Made by a program: the position numbers and the translations under genes. From Deltaproteobacteria bacterium (GTDB lineage Bacteria > Myxococcota_A > UBA796 > UBA2385), in the NCBI GenBank assembly GCA_018401435.1, contig JAGYJW010000006.1:124001-188000 (forward strand): a stretch of 64,000 bases of DNA, read 5' to 3'. Numbering within the stretch: position 1 is the stretch's first letter; each line of letters begins with the position of its first letter. The notes below the pieces were generated by a model. The model was not told where the DNA came from. It searched no databases and was given only the letters and a program-made list of their open reading frames with translations. Below are positions 39,229 through 49,376 of the stretch, one piece after another.

Positions 39229-40323
39229 TCAGCCCTTGTCGGGTGCGGGGAACTTGGGACCGGCCTCGGGCAGCGCGGGTCGGGCGATATAGCCCGCGTC
39301 GGCTTCGCCGGTGAGGCTGTCGAGGAAGGCGATGATCTGCTTGACCTGCGGGTCAGTCAGGTCGCGGCCCAGCTGGTGGCTGCCCATGAGCTTCACCGCG
39401 TCGTCCAAGCTGCCGATGCTGCCATCGTGGAAGTAGGGGCCCGTCTTGGTGATGTTGCGCAGGCTGGGCACCTTGAAGACCATCTTGTCGGCTTCGCTCT
39501 GGGTGACCTCGAAGCGGCCCAGGTCGGCGGTCTCATAGGGCTTGACCAGGCCCAGCTTGAAGTAGGCGCCACCCCCGATGCCCACGCCATTGTGGCAGGT
39601 GGTGCAGCCGACCTCCATGAAGGTCTGCAGACCCTCCATCTGCTGGGTGGACAGGGCGGTGCTGTCGCCGGCGAGGAAGCGGTCGAAGGGGGAGGGGGTG
39701 AGCAGGCCGCGCTCGAAGGCGCCGATGGCCACGCCGAAGTTGTTGAAGGTCACCGGGTCGGCCTCACCCGGGAAGGCGGCCTTGAAGGCGTCGACATAGG
39801 CCGGCACCGCATTGAGCTTGGCGACGACGTCGGCTTCGGTGCCCATGGCCATCTCGATGGGGTTCATGACCGGGCCGAGGGCCTGGGCTTCGACATCGGC
39901 GGCCCGGCCATCCCAGAACTGCGCGATGTGCAGGGCGGCGTTGAAGACGGTGGGGCTGTTGCGGCCGCCGCGCTGGCCCTTGTGGCCGGGGCTGGTGGGT
40001 TCGCCGTCCACGCCGAAGCGGTCGAGCTGGTGACAGCTGTTGCAGGACAGCTCCTGGTTCAGCGAGATGCGCTCGTCGTAGTAGAGCTGCCGGCCGAGGT
40101 CGATGCGGGCCTGGTCACGCGGCTCCTCGCCCCGGGGCACATAGTCGGGCAGGGGCTTGAAGACGCCCCGGGCCCGCTCGGCCAGGGCCGGCGCATCGAT
40201 GCCCGGCGGCTTCTCGGCGGGGGGCGGCGTCGGCGTCGGCGTGGCGGCCGGCTTGCTGCTGTCGTCGCAGGCGACCGACAGGCTGAGGGTGAGCATAGCG
40301 AGGCGGGCAAGGGTGCGGATCAT
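39229..40323 (-). CDS. Di-haem cytochrome c peroxidase (MauG/CCP family) lipoprotein
   Basis: A 364-residue periplasmic peroxidase. The start at 40323 gives MIRTLARLAMLTLSLSVACDD, a lipoprotein signal with lipobox LSVAC. A long open frame upstream to 42246 is only shadow sequence. Two haem c attachment sites, CNSCH (N-terminal haem) and CTTCH (C-terminal haem), stand at the usual distance. Conserved segments include GQLYYDERISLNQELSCNSC-type context, GGRNSPTVFNA, FWDGRAADVEAQALGPV, FKVPSLRNITKTGPYFHDG and QIIAFLDSLTG. It reduces H2O2 using electrons from cytochromes or cupredoxins. Neighbouring genes give no electron donor. Confidence 0.93.
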   Translation of the reverse strand: MIRTLARLAMLTLSLSVACDDSSKPAATPTPTPPPAEKPPGIDAPALAERARGVFKPLPDYVPRGEEPRDQARIDLGRQLYYDERISLNQELSCNSCHQLDRFGVDGEPTSPGHKGQRGGRNSPTVFNAALHIAQFWDGRAADVEAQALGPVMNPIEMAMGTEADVVAKLNAVPAYVDAFKAAFPGEADPVTFNNFGVAIGAFERGLLTPSPFDRFLAGDSTALSTQQMEGLQTFMEVGCTTCHNGVGIGGGAYFKLGLVKPYETADLGRFEVTQSEADKMVFKVPSLRNITKTGPYFHDGSIGSLDDAVKLMGSHQLGRDLTDPQVKQIIAFLDSLTGEADAGYIARPALPEAGPKFPAPDKG

Positions 40324-40400
40324 GGGGAACTCCGGGGCAGTGTGCAATCTATGGGGGCCGCAGTCGGCGATCAACCGATGCCGACGGCCTTGGGCCAGAA

Positions 40401-40448
40401 GGGGCAAAGAAGCCGCGGCCTCGGGCGAAGCAGCCCGCGGCTTGCCCC
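40401..40448. promoter_or_regulatory. Long bulged hairpin in a divergent intergenic region
   Basis: GGGGCAAAGAAGCCGCGG (40401-40418) pairs with CCGCGGCTTGCCCC (40435-40448) as a 14-bp stem with a 4-base bulge. Its upper 9 bp (AAGCCGCGG/CCGCGGCTT) are perfect, with a 16-base loop. It lies between the divergent peroxidase (start 40323) and pseudokinase genes, in a 261-base region where I see no other gene. It could be an upstream transcript structure for either gene. Confidence 0.45.
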
Positions 40449-40584
40449 GTCGCGACGATCTGCTGCTCCACCCCGTGCGGGCGCACGCCCGCGCCCGGTC
40501 AGGCCCGACCACGACCTCCCGCCGGCAAGATAGAGGCCTCCCGCGCGCCGCTGCCTCCAGGAGCGCGACGAGGAGGACCCCACC

Positions 40585-43500
40585 CTGTCCGATCTGCCCG
40601 ATATTGCCGGCTTTGCCCTGGTCGGGCCCCTGGCGCGGGGCCCCCTGTCGCGGCTGTGGCGGGCGCGGCATGGGGCCACCGGCCGGGTGGTGGCGCTGCG
40701 GATCCTGACCGGCCGATCCTCGCGAGAACAGACCTTTATCGAGGCCTTTGCAGAGACGCAGCGCCGGGTTGCCGCCATCGATCACCCCCGCATCCTGCCC
40801 GTCCTGGCCTTTGGCTGCTTGCCGCCCTCGCCGGCCTGGGCGCAGCTGGGGCTGAGCGAGGGGCAGCCCTGGTCCGCCGCCCCCCTGGCCCATGGCGGCT
40901 CCTTGCTCAGCCTGGAAGAGGCGGGCGCGGGGGAGGACGAGCAGACGGGCCTCGCCCTGCGCTGGGCCGGCCTGTTGCCGCTGCTGCTCGCCTTGCTCGA
41001 AGGCCTCGCCGAAGCCCACGCCCATGGCCTGCTGCACCTCGACCTGCGGCCGGGCAGCGTGCTCTTCGGCGCCAGCACCGAGGCGGGGCCCCCGCAGCGC
41101 GGGCGCTCGCCGGACCGCCTCAGCCTGGGGGGCTTCTCGGTGGCCCGGGCCCATGCAGGCCAGGCTGCCGCAGCCCCCATGGCCATCCTGGCGGGCACAC
41201 CGGGCCGCGTACCGCCCGAGCAGGTGGATGGCGACTGGCGCCGCTTCGGGCCCTGGACCGACCTCTACGCCCTTGGCGTCCTGGCCTGGGAGCTGATCAC
41301 CGGCGGGCTCCCATTCGGTGAGGGCAACCGACGGTCCATCCTCTACAACCAGCTCCAGCGGGGGCCCGCGCCCTTTGAACCCCGGCTGGCGGTTCCCGGG
41401 ACCTGGAGGGCCTGGCTGCGGGTGCTGCTGGCGGCCGATCCCAGCCGCCGCTTCGCCACCGCCGCCGACGCCGCCCGCGCCTTGCGGGCCCTGGGGCCGG
41501 CCGAGCACCCGCAGGCCGCGGTGCCGCTGGACACCCCCACCCTGCGCATGGACGAGGATCGGCTGGAGCGCGCCCTCACCGGACGGCCCCAGCCCGACGA
41601 CTCCGCCCCTGGTGCCCGCTCCGGTGCCCCTGCGCCGATGGTCGCCCGAAGACGCCGCCGTGGCCCGCGCCGCTGGCGGCCTTGCGGGCGCGCGGCCCGC
41701 TGCTCGACCCGGCCCGCCAGGCGCGCTTGTGGTCCCGCCTGCGGGCGGTCCACCGCAGCGGCCACAGCCGCATCCTGCACCTGCAAGGCCCCGATCGGCA
41801 GACGCGGGCGCTGTGCACCTGATGATCTGAGGAGACCCGGCGCCAGGGCCTCTGCCTGGCCACCTGCACGCCCGCTGTGGCCGGGTCCGGCCGACCGCCG
41901 GGGTGGGCCCGCCCTGGCGCGGGCCTTTGAGCGGTGTCCCTGCCGCGGAGGAGCGCGCCGCCTGGCTGAGCGTCGGCTGGCGGCGGGGGCTGGCCGAGCC
42001 CTGGCTGGTGGCCGGTCTGGCCGAGGAGATCGGCGCGGCCCCCGACGCTTCCGGGCGCAGCCCCGGCCTGGAGGCCCTCGCCTTTCGGGCGCTGGGCGCC
42101 TTCACCCGCAGCCGGCCCGCCCTGCTGTGGATGGAGGATGCCGGGCAGGACCCCGAGGCCCTGGCCCTGGCCCAGCACCTGCTGTTGCGGCAGGAGGCCG
42201 ACCCCATGCCCCTCCTGGTGCTGATCACCGGGCCCATGCCCCCCATCGCCGGGGTCGAAGCCGTGCCGCCAGACCTCGAAGATGGGGATCAGGCGCCCAT
42301 CTTCGACGAGATCGACGGGGCAGCCCTGGCGCGTGCCCTGGGCGGCCGGGACAGCGAGATCCTGCGCTGTGCCGAGCAAGGCGCCGCCCTGGGCGAGCTG
42401 ATTTGCGAGGAGGAGTGGCGGGAGCTGTGTGGGGCGGCGGTGCCGACCACGGCGGCCGCCCTGGTGGAGGCTGGCCTGGCCCGCGCGCTGCCCCTCGCCG
42501 AGGGGCCCGGCTGGACCTTCACCCAGCCCGGTTTGCGGGCCGCGCTGCTGCAGCACGCCACCCACCGCGGGCGCCGTGCAGCCCACCACCGCCGGGCCGC
42601 CGAGGCCCTGAGCGGGATCTCCGGCCCGATGCCGGGCGCCTGCAAGACATCGCCTGGCACAGGCTGATGGCCGGGGACGCGGGGGCGGCCTGGACCGCGC
42701 CAGGCTGCCGCCCGCTCTGGCAGGCCCGGGGCGGCCCCGGCGGGCGCGGATGCCGTGCGCCCTGGCCAGCGAGGCCCTGGCCCAGCGGGCGCCCTGCATG
42801 GGCCGCCGGGTGGGGAGCTGCGCCTGCTCGAAGCCGAGGCGGCGCTGGCCGTGGGCGATGGCGCGGGGCCCGACAGGCCCTCGCCCAGCTGTCGGATGGC
42901 GATACCCAGCGCTGGCCCGATCTCTCGGCCCAGGCTGCCTTGTTCGGCCGGCGAGGCGGCCATCACCCTGGGCGAGGCGCCCCAGGCTACCAGGACCTGG
43001 GCCTGCACCGCACCCTGGCCCACAGCACGGCGCCCGCCCCATCTTCGCCCGGGCCAGCCTGTCCATGGCGGCCGAGCAGCTGCAGGGCCAGGCCACCGCC
43101 GCCATCCGCTGCTGCGCGAGGTCCTCGCCTTGCCCCATCAGGACGCCGATCCCGGCCTGCCGGTGCAGCGCCTGACACCTGGCGGGGCCGCCGTGCCGCC
43201 AGGGACCAGAGGCCGGGGCCCAGCTGCGCCAGGCCCTGCGCGAGGCCGAGGCCCTTGAAGATCCCGCCCTGGTGGCCCATGCCCGGGTAGAGCAGGGCCG
43301 CGTGCACCGGCTTCGAGGCCGGCCCCTGAGGCCCGCCGCGTGCTGGAACAGGCGGTGGAGGCCGCGCGGTCGCAGAGGGCGCCCGAGCGTTGGCCGACGC
43401 CTGGTCCAGCTGGGGCGACCTTGGCGATGCCGGCCAGCTGGACGAGGCCGAACGCTGCTTGTCCCGGGCCCTCACCTGGTCCCAGACCGCCGGCCGCTCC

Positions 43501-43953
43501 ATCACCCTGCCCTTGTTGCACAGCGGGCGGCTGCTCGCGGGTGCCGGGGCTGGATGCCGCGGCCGGGTGGAGGAGGCCCTCGACCGGGCCTTGCGCCGCG
43601 GAGAGCGCCTGTGGGTGGCCCCCTGCAAGGCCGCCCTGGTGCAGGTGGCCGCGGGCCTCGACGATTGGATGGTCTTCGACATCGGGCTGGATGAGCTGTC
43701 CCGCGAGCCCTGGGTGGGCGTCACCCAGCTCCACGAGCTGGTCGGTCCCCTCGAAGAGGCGGGCCGGCTGGCCGCCGAACGGGGCCACCTGGGCGGGCCG
43801 AGGCGGCCTGGCTGCTCCAAGCCCGCCCGTGGTCGATGCGCTAGGGACGAGGGCGCGGGCCCCAGCCTGCGCCGGCGGGCCTCGGGCCAGGAGGACGCCC
43901 GACCAGGAGGCCCCGCGCTGGAGCGAGCCCGAAGACTGAATCCCGAAGACTGA
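40585..43953 (+). pseudogene. Pseudokinase-AAA ATPase-TPR regulatory protein, multiple frameshifts
   Basis: A large PknK-like protein of roughly 1,100 residues. No ATG/GTG/TTG lies between the in-frame stop at 40531 and GTG 40684; AGGAGG (40572-40577) points to CTG 40585. The kinase domain is clean (to about 41600), but the ATP lysine is Arg (VVALRIL), the catalytic loop is HLDLRPGSVL, and DFG is GGF (LSLGGFSVAR), so it is probably inactive. APE-like PPEQ and WELITGGLPF are kept. An ATPase part follows with a Walker B-like LLWMEDAG. Then helical TPR-like sequence runs in alternating frames to ERARRLNPED and TGA 43951-43953. At least six indels after 41600. Confidence 0.7.
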
Positions 43954-43972
43954 AGCCGGAAGGGGGAGCCCT

Positions 43973-44709
43973 TCAGCGCGGCCAGAGCAGCGCGGCCCCC
44001 AGGACCAGCAGGCTGCCATAGAGCAGGCGCTGGAAACGTGCCGCGGGAATGCGCTCTGCAAGCACATTCCCAAGCAGCGTCCCCATGGCGATGGCCGGCA
44101 GCCCGGTCAGCAGGGTGGCGGCCGTCTGGGCGGTCCACAGACCGGCAAGGCTGTGACCCAGCACCGCAAAGAGGGACATCGGCAAGAAGACCCCTTGAAA
44201 GGTGGCCCGGATGCGCGGCGGCTCCCAGCCGGTGCCCGCCGCCCAGACCACCAGGGGGGGGCCCGAGGTGCCCAACATGCCGCCCAGCAGGCCGCTGACC
44301 GCGCCAAAGACCGGGCGATGCGCAGGCCGGTCCAGACCCGGGCCGGCCCCCGCCGAAACAGGCCCTGCGCCCCCGCCAGCAGCACCGCCACCCCCAGGAT
44401 CTGCAACAGGCGATCTCCGGGCAGCACCCGCAGGCCCAGCACGCCGAGGGGCATGCCCACCGCCGCGCGCCGGCCAGCAGCCGCGCGGCGGGCCAGTCGA
44501 TGGCCTGCCGGTTGGACAGGCCCAGGGCCAGCCCCAGGATGACGCTGGTGGCGGCCGCCGCCGGCACCGCGATTCTTGGGCCCCACCAGCGCCGACAGCA
44601 GGGGGATGGCCACCAGCCCGTCCCCAAAGCCGAAGGTGGACCGCACGGTGCTGGCCAGCAGCATCACCGCAAAGATCAGGGCCAGGGTGAGGGGGTCGAG
44701 GCCGAACAG
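43973..44709 (-). pseudogene. TauE/SafE family permease, several frameshifts
   Basis: Membrane permease of the sulfite/organosulfonate exporter family, about 245 residues with eight helices. Conserved parts: STFGFGDGLVAIPLLSALVG, VILGLALGLSNRQAIDWPAA, the internal repeat LLGGMLGTSGPPLVVWA and a C-terminal LLYGSLLVLGAALLWPR. They lie in three frames broken by short indels near 44580, 44460 and 44300. The coding sense begins before GTG 44667: AGGAGG precedes two CTG codons by 3 and 6 bases, so CTG 44709 is a candidate start, giving LFGLDPLTLALIFAV. Substrate cannot be told. Confidence 0.7.
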
Positions 44710-44774
44710 CAGGGGCCTCCTCGGCCGGTGGCGGGCCCTATCTCGCCCGCCGCGCTAGAGCCGGCCGGAGCACC

Positions 44775-45473
44775 ATGGCCACCACCCGACTCGAACGCCT
44801 CGTCTCCACCCAGGCCGGCCTCAGCCGCAGCCAGGCCCGCCTGGTGATCCGCCGGGGCAGGGTGCGCGTGAATGAAGTCATAGAGCGCGATCCCGCGGCG
44901 GCGGTGGCCGATGGCGCCGCCCTCTTCCTGGACGATCGGGCCCTGGTCGCCCCCCCCACGCTGGCCCTCTTCCACAAGCCGGTCGGGGTGCAATGCACGG
45001 TGGGGGATCCCCAGGGGCGGACCAACCTGGAGGATGTGGCCGCCGAGCTGCTTGCTTTGGGCCTGCACCCGGTGGGGCGCCTGGATGCAGACACGTCGGG
45101 CCTGCTGCCCTTTTCGGCCGAGGGGGCCTGGACCCAGCACCTGCTGCACCCCCGCCATGGGGTGGAGAAGACCTACCGGGCGCGCGTGGAGGGTGCGCCG
45201 GGCCCCGACCTGGGCGCGCGGCTGGCGGCTGGGGTTTTGACCGCCCTGGGCACCCACAGCGCCCGGCTGGACCGCCTGCAAGGTGATCAGCTCGACCTGA
45301 CGGTCACCGAAGGCAAGCACCGCATGGTGCGCCGCATGCTCGCCAATTGCGGCCACCCGGTGATCGACCTGCAGCGCCTGCGCTTTGGGGCCTTGGTGCT
45401 GGGCGACCTGCCGGCGGGGGCCTGGCGGGTGGCCAGCGCCCAAGAGCTCCTGTGGGCGACCGCCTTGCGGTAG
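44775..45473 (+). CDS. 16S/23S rRNA pseudouridine synthase, RsuA family
   Basis: A 232-residue RNA-modifying enzyme. Residues 1-60 form an S4 RNA-binding domain (TTRLERLVSTQAGLSRSQAR, RRGRVRVNEVIER). The catalytic domain carries GRLDADTSGLLPFS with the catalytic aspartate (near residue 109) and KHRMVRRMLANCGHPV. The family converts a specific uridine of 16S (RsuA) or 23S (RluB/E/F) rRNA to pseudouridine; I cannot choose between them. It begins 66 bases after the divergent permease and is 25 bases before malEF. Confidence 0.93.
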   Translation: MATTRLERLVSTQAGLSRSQARLVIRRGRVRVNEVIERDPAAAVADGAALFLDDRALVAPPTLALFHKPVGVQCTVGDPQGRTNLEDVAAELLALGLHPVGRLDADTSGLLPFSAEGAWTQHLLHPRHGVEKTYRARVEGAPGPDLGARLAAGVLTALGTHSARLDRLQGDQLDLTVTEGKHRMVRRMLANCGHPVIDLQRLRFGALVLGDLPAGAWRVASAQELLWATALR

Positions 45474-45498
45474 CCTGCGCCCTCGCTTCGAGGCCCCG

Positions 45499-47643
45499 AT
45501 GCCCCTGGTGCTCGCCCTGCTCTGCCTGCTCTGCCTGCTGCCCGGCGCCGCCTGGGCCCAGGAGCCCGTCGAGCTGCGCGTCTGGCATGCCTACCGGGGC
45601 GAGGAGCGCCTGGCCTTCGAGGCTGCCCTTGCCCGCTTCGACAACGAGCGCCCCGACCTCATCGTGGCCCCGCTCGCCCTGCCCTACGACAGCTTCTTCA
45701 ACAAGCTCGAAGCCGCCGCCCCGCGGGGCAACGGGCCCGACCTCTTCGTCGCCGCCCACGAGCGGGTGGGGGCCTGGGCGCGATCGGGGCTGGTCCAGCC
45801 GGTGGGCGCCTTGCCCGATGGGCTGCACCCCCGCACCGTGGACGCGGTGGCCTTCGAGGGCCAGCGCTGGGGCGTGCCCCTGGCCTACAAGTGCCTGGCC
45901 CTCTTCAGCAACCGGGCCCTGGTGCCCGAGCCCCCGCGCAGCACCACCGCCCTCTTCGCGTTGACGCCCCCGCCAGGCGGCTTCCCCCTGGCCTACCAGT
46001 CCACCGAACCCTACTTCCACGCCCCCTGGATGCACGCCTTTGGGGGCGGGGTTTTTCAGGCCGGGGTGGTGGCCCTGGACCGGCCCGGCAACGCCGAGGC
46101 CCTGGACTTCGCCCGCAGCCTGCTGCTGCGCGGCCTGATCCCCGATGAGCCCACCGGCGCCCTGGTCACCCAGCTCTTCAACGAGGGGCTGGCTGCGACG
46201 GTCATCAACGGCCCCTGGTTTATCGGCGAGATCGACCCATCTGTTGATTTTGTCGTTTCGCCCTTGCCTTTTGTGGATGAGGCCGGCGCGGCGGCCGCGC
46301 CCTTCCTGACGGTGGAGGCGGCCTTTGTCTCGGCCTATGCGGCCCATCCCGACGCGGCGGCCGACCTCGCGGCCTTCCTGGCGGGCACCGATGTGGCCAT
46401 CCAGCGGGCCATCGACGGGCGGCAGTCGGTGGCCACCCTGGCCGCCTATGACGACCCGCGGGTGGGCGCGGATCCCGTCATCGCCGCCTTCCGGGCCCAG
46501 CTCGACGCCACCGTGCCCATGCCCAACGAGCCGGCGATGGCCGCCACCTGGGAGCCCATGGCCCGCAACCTGCGGCGGGTGGTGCGGGGCAGCATCGACG
46601 GGGCCGCGGGCGCCCGGCTGGCCGCCCAGGAGCACGCCGTCGTCAGCCGTCCGCCGCCCGAGGCCGCCAACCCCTGGCCGCTGATCCTCTTGGCCGTTGT
46701 GGTGGGCCTGGGCGGTCTGGCCTGGTTCATAAAGGAGGGGCTGCGGCGAAAAAAGGAGCTGGTGGCCCACCGCTTCGCCTACCTCACGGTGCTTCCGGCG
46801 GCCCTGGCCATGGGCCTGCTGGTGATGGTGCCCTTCGTGGTGGGTGCTGCCGTCAGCCTCTTCACCCACCACGAGGGCCAGTTCACCTTTGTGGGGCTGG
46901 CCAACTTCATCGACATCCTCTTTGCCCGCGACTGGCCGGTCAGCAGCCCGCTGAGCTTCTGGTTCACCTTGGGCGTCACCATCCTGTGGACCCTGGCCAA
47001 TGTGCTGGCCCATGTCGGCATCGGCGTGGCCCTGGCCATGCTGCTGCGCGAGCCCTGGCTGCGGCTGAAGGGCGTCTACCGGGTGCTGCTGATCCTGCCC
47101 TGGGCGGTGCCCAACTACATCACAGCCCTCATCTGGAAGGGCATGTTCCACCGGCAGTTCGGGGCCATCAACGGCATGCTCACCTGGCTGGGACTGGAGC
47201 CCGTCAGCTGGTTTTCGCAGTTCAGTACCGCCTTTTCGGCCAACCTCATCACCAACACCTGGCTGGGCTTTCCCTTCATGATGGTGGTGACCCTGGGCGC
47301 CTTGCAGGCCATCCCCCGGGACCTCGAACAGGCCGCCGAAGTGGACGGAGCCACGGGCTGGCAGCGCTTTCGCCACGTGACCCTGCCCCTGCTCAAGCCC
47401 GCGCTGCTGCCAGCGGTCGTGCTGGGCAGCGTGTGGACCTTCAATATGTTCAACATCATCTTCCTGGTGAGCGGCGGCGAGCCCGACGCCTCCACCGAGA
47501 TCCTCATCAGCGAGGCCTACAAGTGGGCCTTCACGCGGGGGGCCCGCTACGGCTACGCGTCGGCCTATGCGGTGCTGATCTTCGGCGTGCTGCTGCTCTA
47601 CAGCCGCACCACCAACTGGCTGATGGGGAGGCAGGTGCTCTGA
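45499..47643 (+). CDS. Sugar ABC transporter: fused solute-binding protein and MalF-type permease
   Basis: A 714-residue single polypeptide that joins a substrate-binding protein to an inner-membrane permease. Signal peptide MPLVLALLCLLCLLPGAAWA. Residues of about 20-385 are a MalE/family 1 binding protein (VELRVWHAYRGEERLAFEAAL; YAAHPDAAADLAAFLAGTDVAIQRAID). A helix (LILLAVVVGLGGLAWFI) leads to the MalF-type domain with the ATPase-contact EAA loop (EQAAEVDGATGWQRFRHVTLPLLKP). Maltose or a related sugar is likely. The last codons CAG GTG CTC TGA overlap the 5-bp target duplication of the IS, so the stop is shared with the insertion point. malG lies 7 kb downstream; no malK is in the window. 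Confidence 0.9.
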   Translation: MPLVLALLCLLCLLPGAAWAQEPVELRVWHAYRGEERLAFEAALARFDNERPDLIVAPLALPYDSFFNKLEAAAPRGNGPDLFVAAHERVGAWARSGLVQPVGALPDGLHPRTVDAVAFEGQRWGVPLAYKCLALFSNRALVPEPPRSTTALFALTPPPGGFPLAYQSTEPYFHAPWMHAFGGGVFQAGVVALDRPGNAEALDFARSLLLRGLIPDEPTGALVTQLFNEGLAATVINGPWFIGEIDPSVDFVVSPLPFVDEAGAAAAPFLTVEAAFVSAYAAHPDAAADLAAFLAGTDVAIQRAIDGRQSVATLAAYDDPRVGADPVIAAFRAQLDATVPMPNEPAMAATWEPMARNLRRVVRGSIDGAAGARLAAQEHAVVSRPPPEAANPWPLILLAVVVGLGGLAWFIKEGLRRKKELVAHRFAYLTVLPAALAMGLLVMVPFVVGAAVSLFTHHEGQFTFVGLANFIDILFARDWPVSSPLSFWFTLGVTILWTLANVLAHVGIGVALAMLLREPWLRLKGVYRVLLILPWAVPNYITALIWKGMFHRQFGAINGMLTWLGLEPVSWFSQFSTAFSANLITNTWLGFPFMMVVTLGALQAIPRDLEQAAEVDGATGWQRFRHVTLPLLKPALLPAVVLGSVWTFNMFNIIFLVSGGEPDASTEILISEAYKWAFTRGARYGYASAYAVLIFGVLLLYSRTTNWLMGRQVL
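47630..47643 (+). repeat. Left copy of malF 3'-end direct repeat
   Basis: GGCAGGTGCTCTGA covers the last codons and stop of the permease gene. The same 14 bases followed by GAGGGTGG occur at 50233-50254. On this side the continuation GAGGGTGG is found only after the IS, at 49186-49193. Thus before the IS arrived this site read exactly as the right copy. Confidence 0.75.
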
Positions 47644-49180
47644 CTCGTGTTTCGGAGTCTTCGACTCTCCATCACGCAGCGCATCGTGACGAGGATGCCG
47701 TGGGCGGGGGTGCTCTGTCTTCCGCAAGCGGTGACCCTCCGGATTTGTTGCCGAAGTGCACCAGCACGATTGATCAACAAATGCCGATGCGGCTGCCGCT
47801 CGCCTGGCCGTCGCGAGGACCTCCTGGAAAGAGGGGCTTCGGCGCTGGCGGTACCAGGGGGCGCAGCGGGGCCCAGTCGAGGCGGACCCGTGGCCAACCC
47901 TGTCGTACCAGAGGACGGTGATGGAGAAGAGGAGGCCCCCCAGGGGCGGTGCGCTCGACTGCGGCCCTCTTCCGGTTCCTGGGGGTCGGCGAAGCCGAGG
48001 TGCTGCTGAGGTCGCGGAAGGTGACCTCGATGGGCCACCGGAGAGCGTAGGCCTGCAGGATCTCCTCAGGGCTCATGGTGGCGTCGCTGGAGAAGTAGAC
48101 TCGACAGGCGATTTCGCCCGTCGTCACGCGGACAATGACTACCCGGGCGGCAAGGCGTGGCAGACGCGGTACCATTGCGCGACGACCGTCTTGTACTCTA
48201 CGATTTGGTCGCGGCCGTAGATGCGGACCGTCGCAGGCTTCCACGGATGCCCTCGTCCTGAGACCATCTGGGCGGGCGTGGGAGGCGCGGCCCCCGGAGA
48301 CGGGGCGACCTCGGCCCGTCGCAGGCGCCGGATCCGGCAGCGTCGTAAGGGCTGCGTCGTGCCGCATTGCACCGACCAGTACCGAGTTGCAGGGCAGGTT
48401 CTGCCCGACTTCGGCGCAGCAGTAGGCGCTGTCGCCGAGCACCTGATCCGTCGCGCTCCGACCCAGGAGGCGACAAGTTGGACCAACTCGCGGGCCAGTT
48501 CGGTCTTCTTGAGGCGGGCCACGCCGTCGGCCTTAGCCGTCTTCTTGCTCCGGTACAGCCGGAAGGCACCGGAGTGCCCACGGCGGTGGCTGAACGAAGG
48601 CTGCACGACCGCAGGACCACCCAGACGTGGCCGAAGCAGAACACCTTGGTGCCGCGGGACGAACGCACCGCGTCGATGTGGTTGCCGATGCCCCACACCC
48701 GCGGCCCTTTCTTCGGCGCCAACGTATCGTCGAGAGAGACGACCACCAGCTCGCCCTCCGCTACGAAGTGCGCCAGGATCTGCTGCAGCACGGGCGGCGA
48801 GTTCATCGGCAGACCACCGCGCCGTCGAGAAGAAGCGGTGCCACGCCGCATGGTGCCCTCGCCCAGCTGGCCCGAAGCCACGATGGCGCCCGTGACCGTT
48901 CGCCGCCCCTGGGTCGGGAGCCAGCCTAGCCACAGCTGCCGGCACTTCTCGAAGGACGGACGGGTAAAGCTGGGCGGAACACCTCGATCAGGGCGATCAG
49001 ACCGGCTACCGCAGATGCACAGCGCACGGGCGCCTCCGGGGTGGGTTGACTTTGCAATCCCCCTCATCACGGATCCGCCCGTCGCTGTCTACCTTTCCAC
49101 TGGCTTGGGCGCTACCTCTTTCGCCCGGCCGACCGCAGCGCTCTCATCCCAAGGCTTTGCTGGAGAGTGCGAAACACGAG
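47644..49180 (-). mobile_element. Complete insertion sequence with 5-bp target duplication
   Basis: 1,537 bp. The left end CTCGTGTTTCG (47644-47654) and the right end CGAAACACGAG (49170-49180) are perfect 11-bp inverted repeats; ACTCTCCA recurs a little further in on both sides. The target duplication TCTGA is at 47639-47643 and 49181-49185. The transposase is on the minus strand and broken by indels. The protein resembles DDE transposases of the IS4/IS701 group. Ends and target duplication are intact, so the insertion is recent. Confidence 0.85.
47690..49010 (-). pseudogene. DDE transposase of the IS, several frameshifts
   Basis: Fragments in order on the minus strand: RPSFEKCRQLWLGWLPTQGR, VSLDDTLAPKKGPRVWGIGN (first catalytic Asp region), KVFCFGHVWVVL, LYRSKKTAKADGVARLKKTE, VLGDSAYCCAEVGQNL-type (second Asp), RPIEVTFRDLSS-like glutamate region and a C-terminal Arg-rich tail. 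They lie in three frames, with five or more indels. The bounds are estimates. The protein family is probably the IS4/IS701-like DDE superfamily, from the KKGPxVxGIGxHxDAVRS segment. Confidence 0.65.
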
Positions 49181-49185
49181 TCTGA

Positions 49186-49376
49186 GAGGGTGGCGGTGGG
49201 GGCTCCGCTCCTGCCTGGCCGAGGAGGGTGGGCGCGACGGCATCATGGGGGACGCGCCGTACCCCGCGCAGACGACGTCCTGACGCTGAGCCATTGCTGG
49301 CTGAGGGGCTTTCTCTTGGACAGAAAACCTTGGGATGTCACCCAAAGCCGTGCGATGCCCCGTGGCACATACGCCG
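49186..49376. other. Non-coding stretch right of the IS
   Basis: 191 bases after the right target duplication. I see no gene; it begins with GAGGGTGG, the continuation of the interrupted direct repeat. A 7-bp hairpin (ACGCCGT, TTTG or CAAA loop, ACGGCGT; 49371-49388) overlaps the stop codon of the lipoprotein gene that ends here. Confidence 0.5.

Noticed and set aside
39229..42246. A 1,005-codon minus-strand frame reading as an extended peroxidase.
   Set aside because: Only the last 364 codons match the peroxidase and open with a lipoprotein signal at 40323; the rest is antisense to the pseudokinase gene.
45304..47727. An 807-codon minus-strand frame opposite malEF.
   Set aside because: Antisense to a clean, conserved transporter gene.
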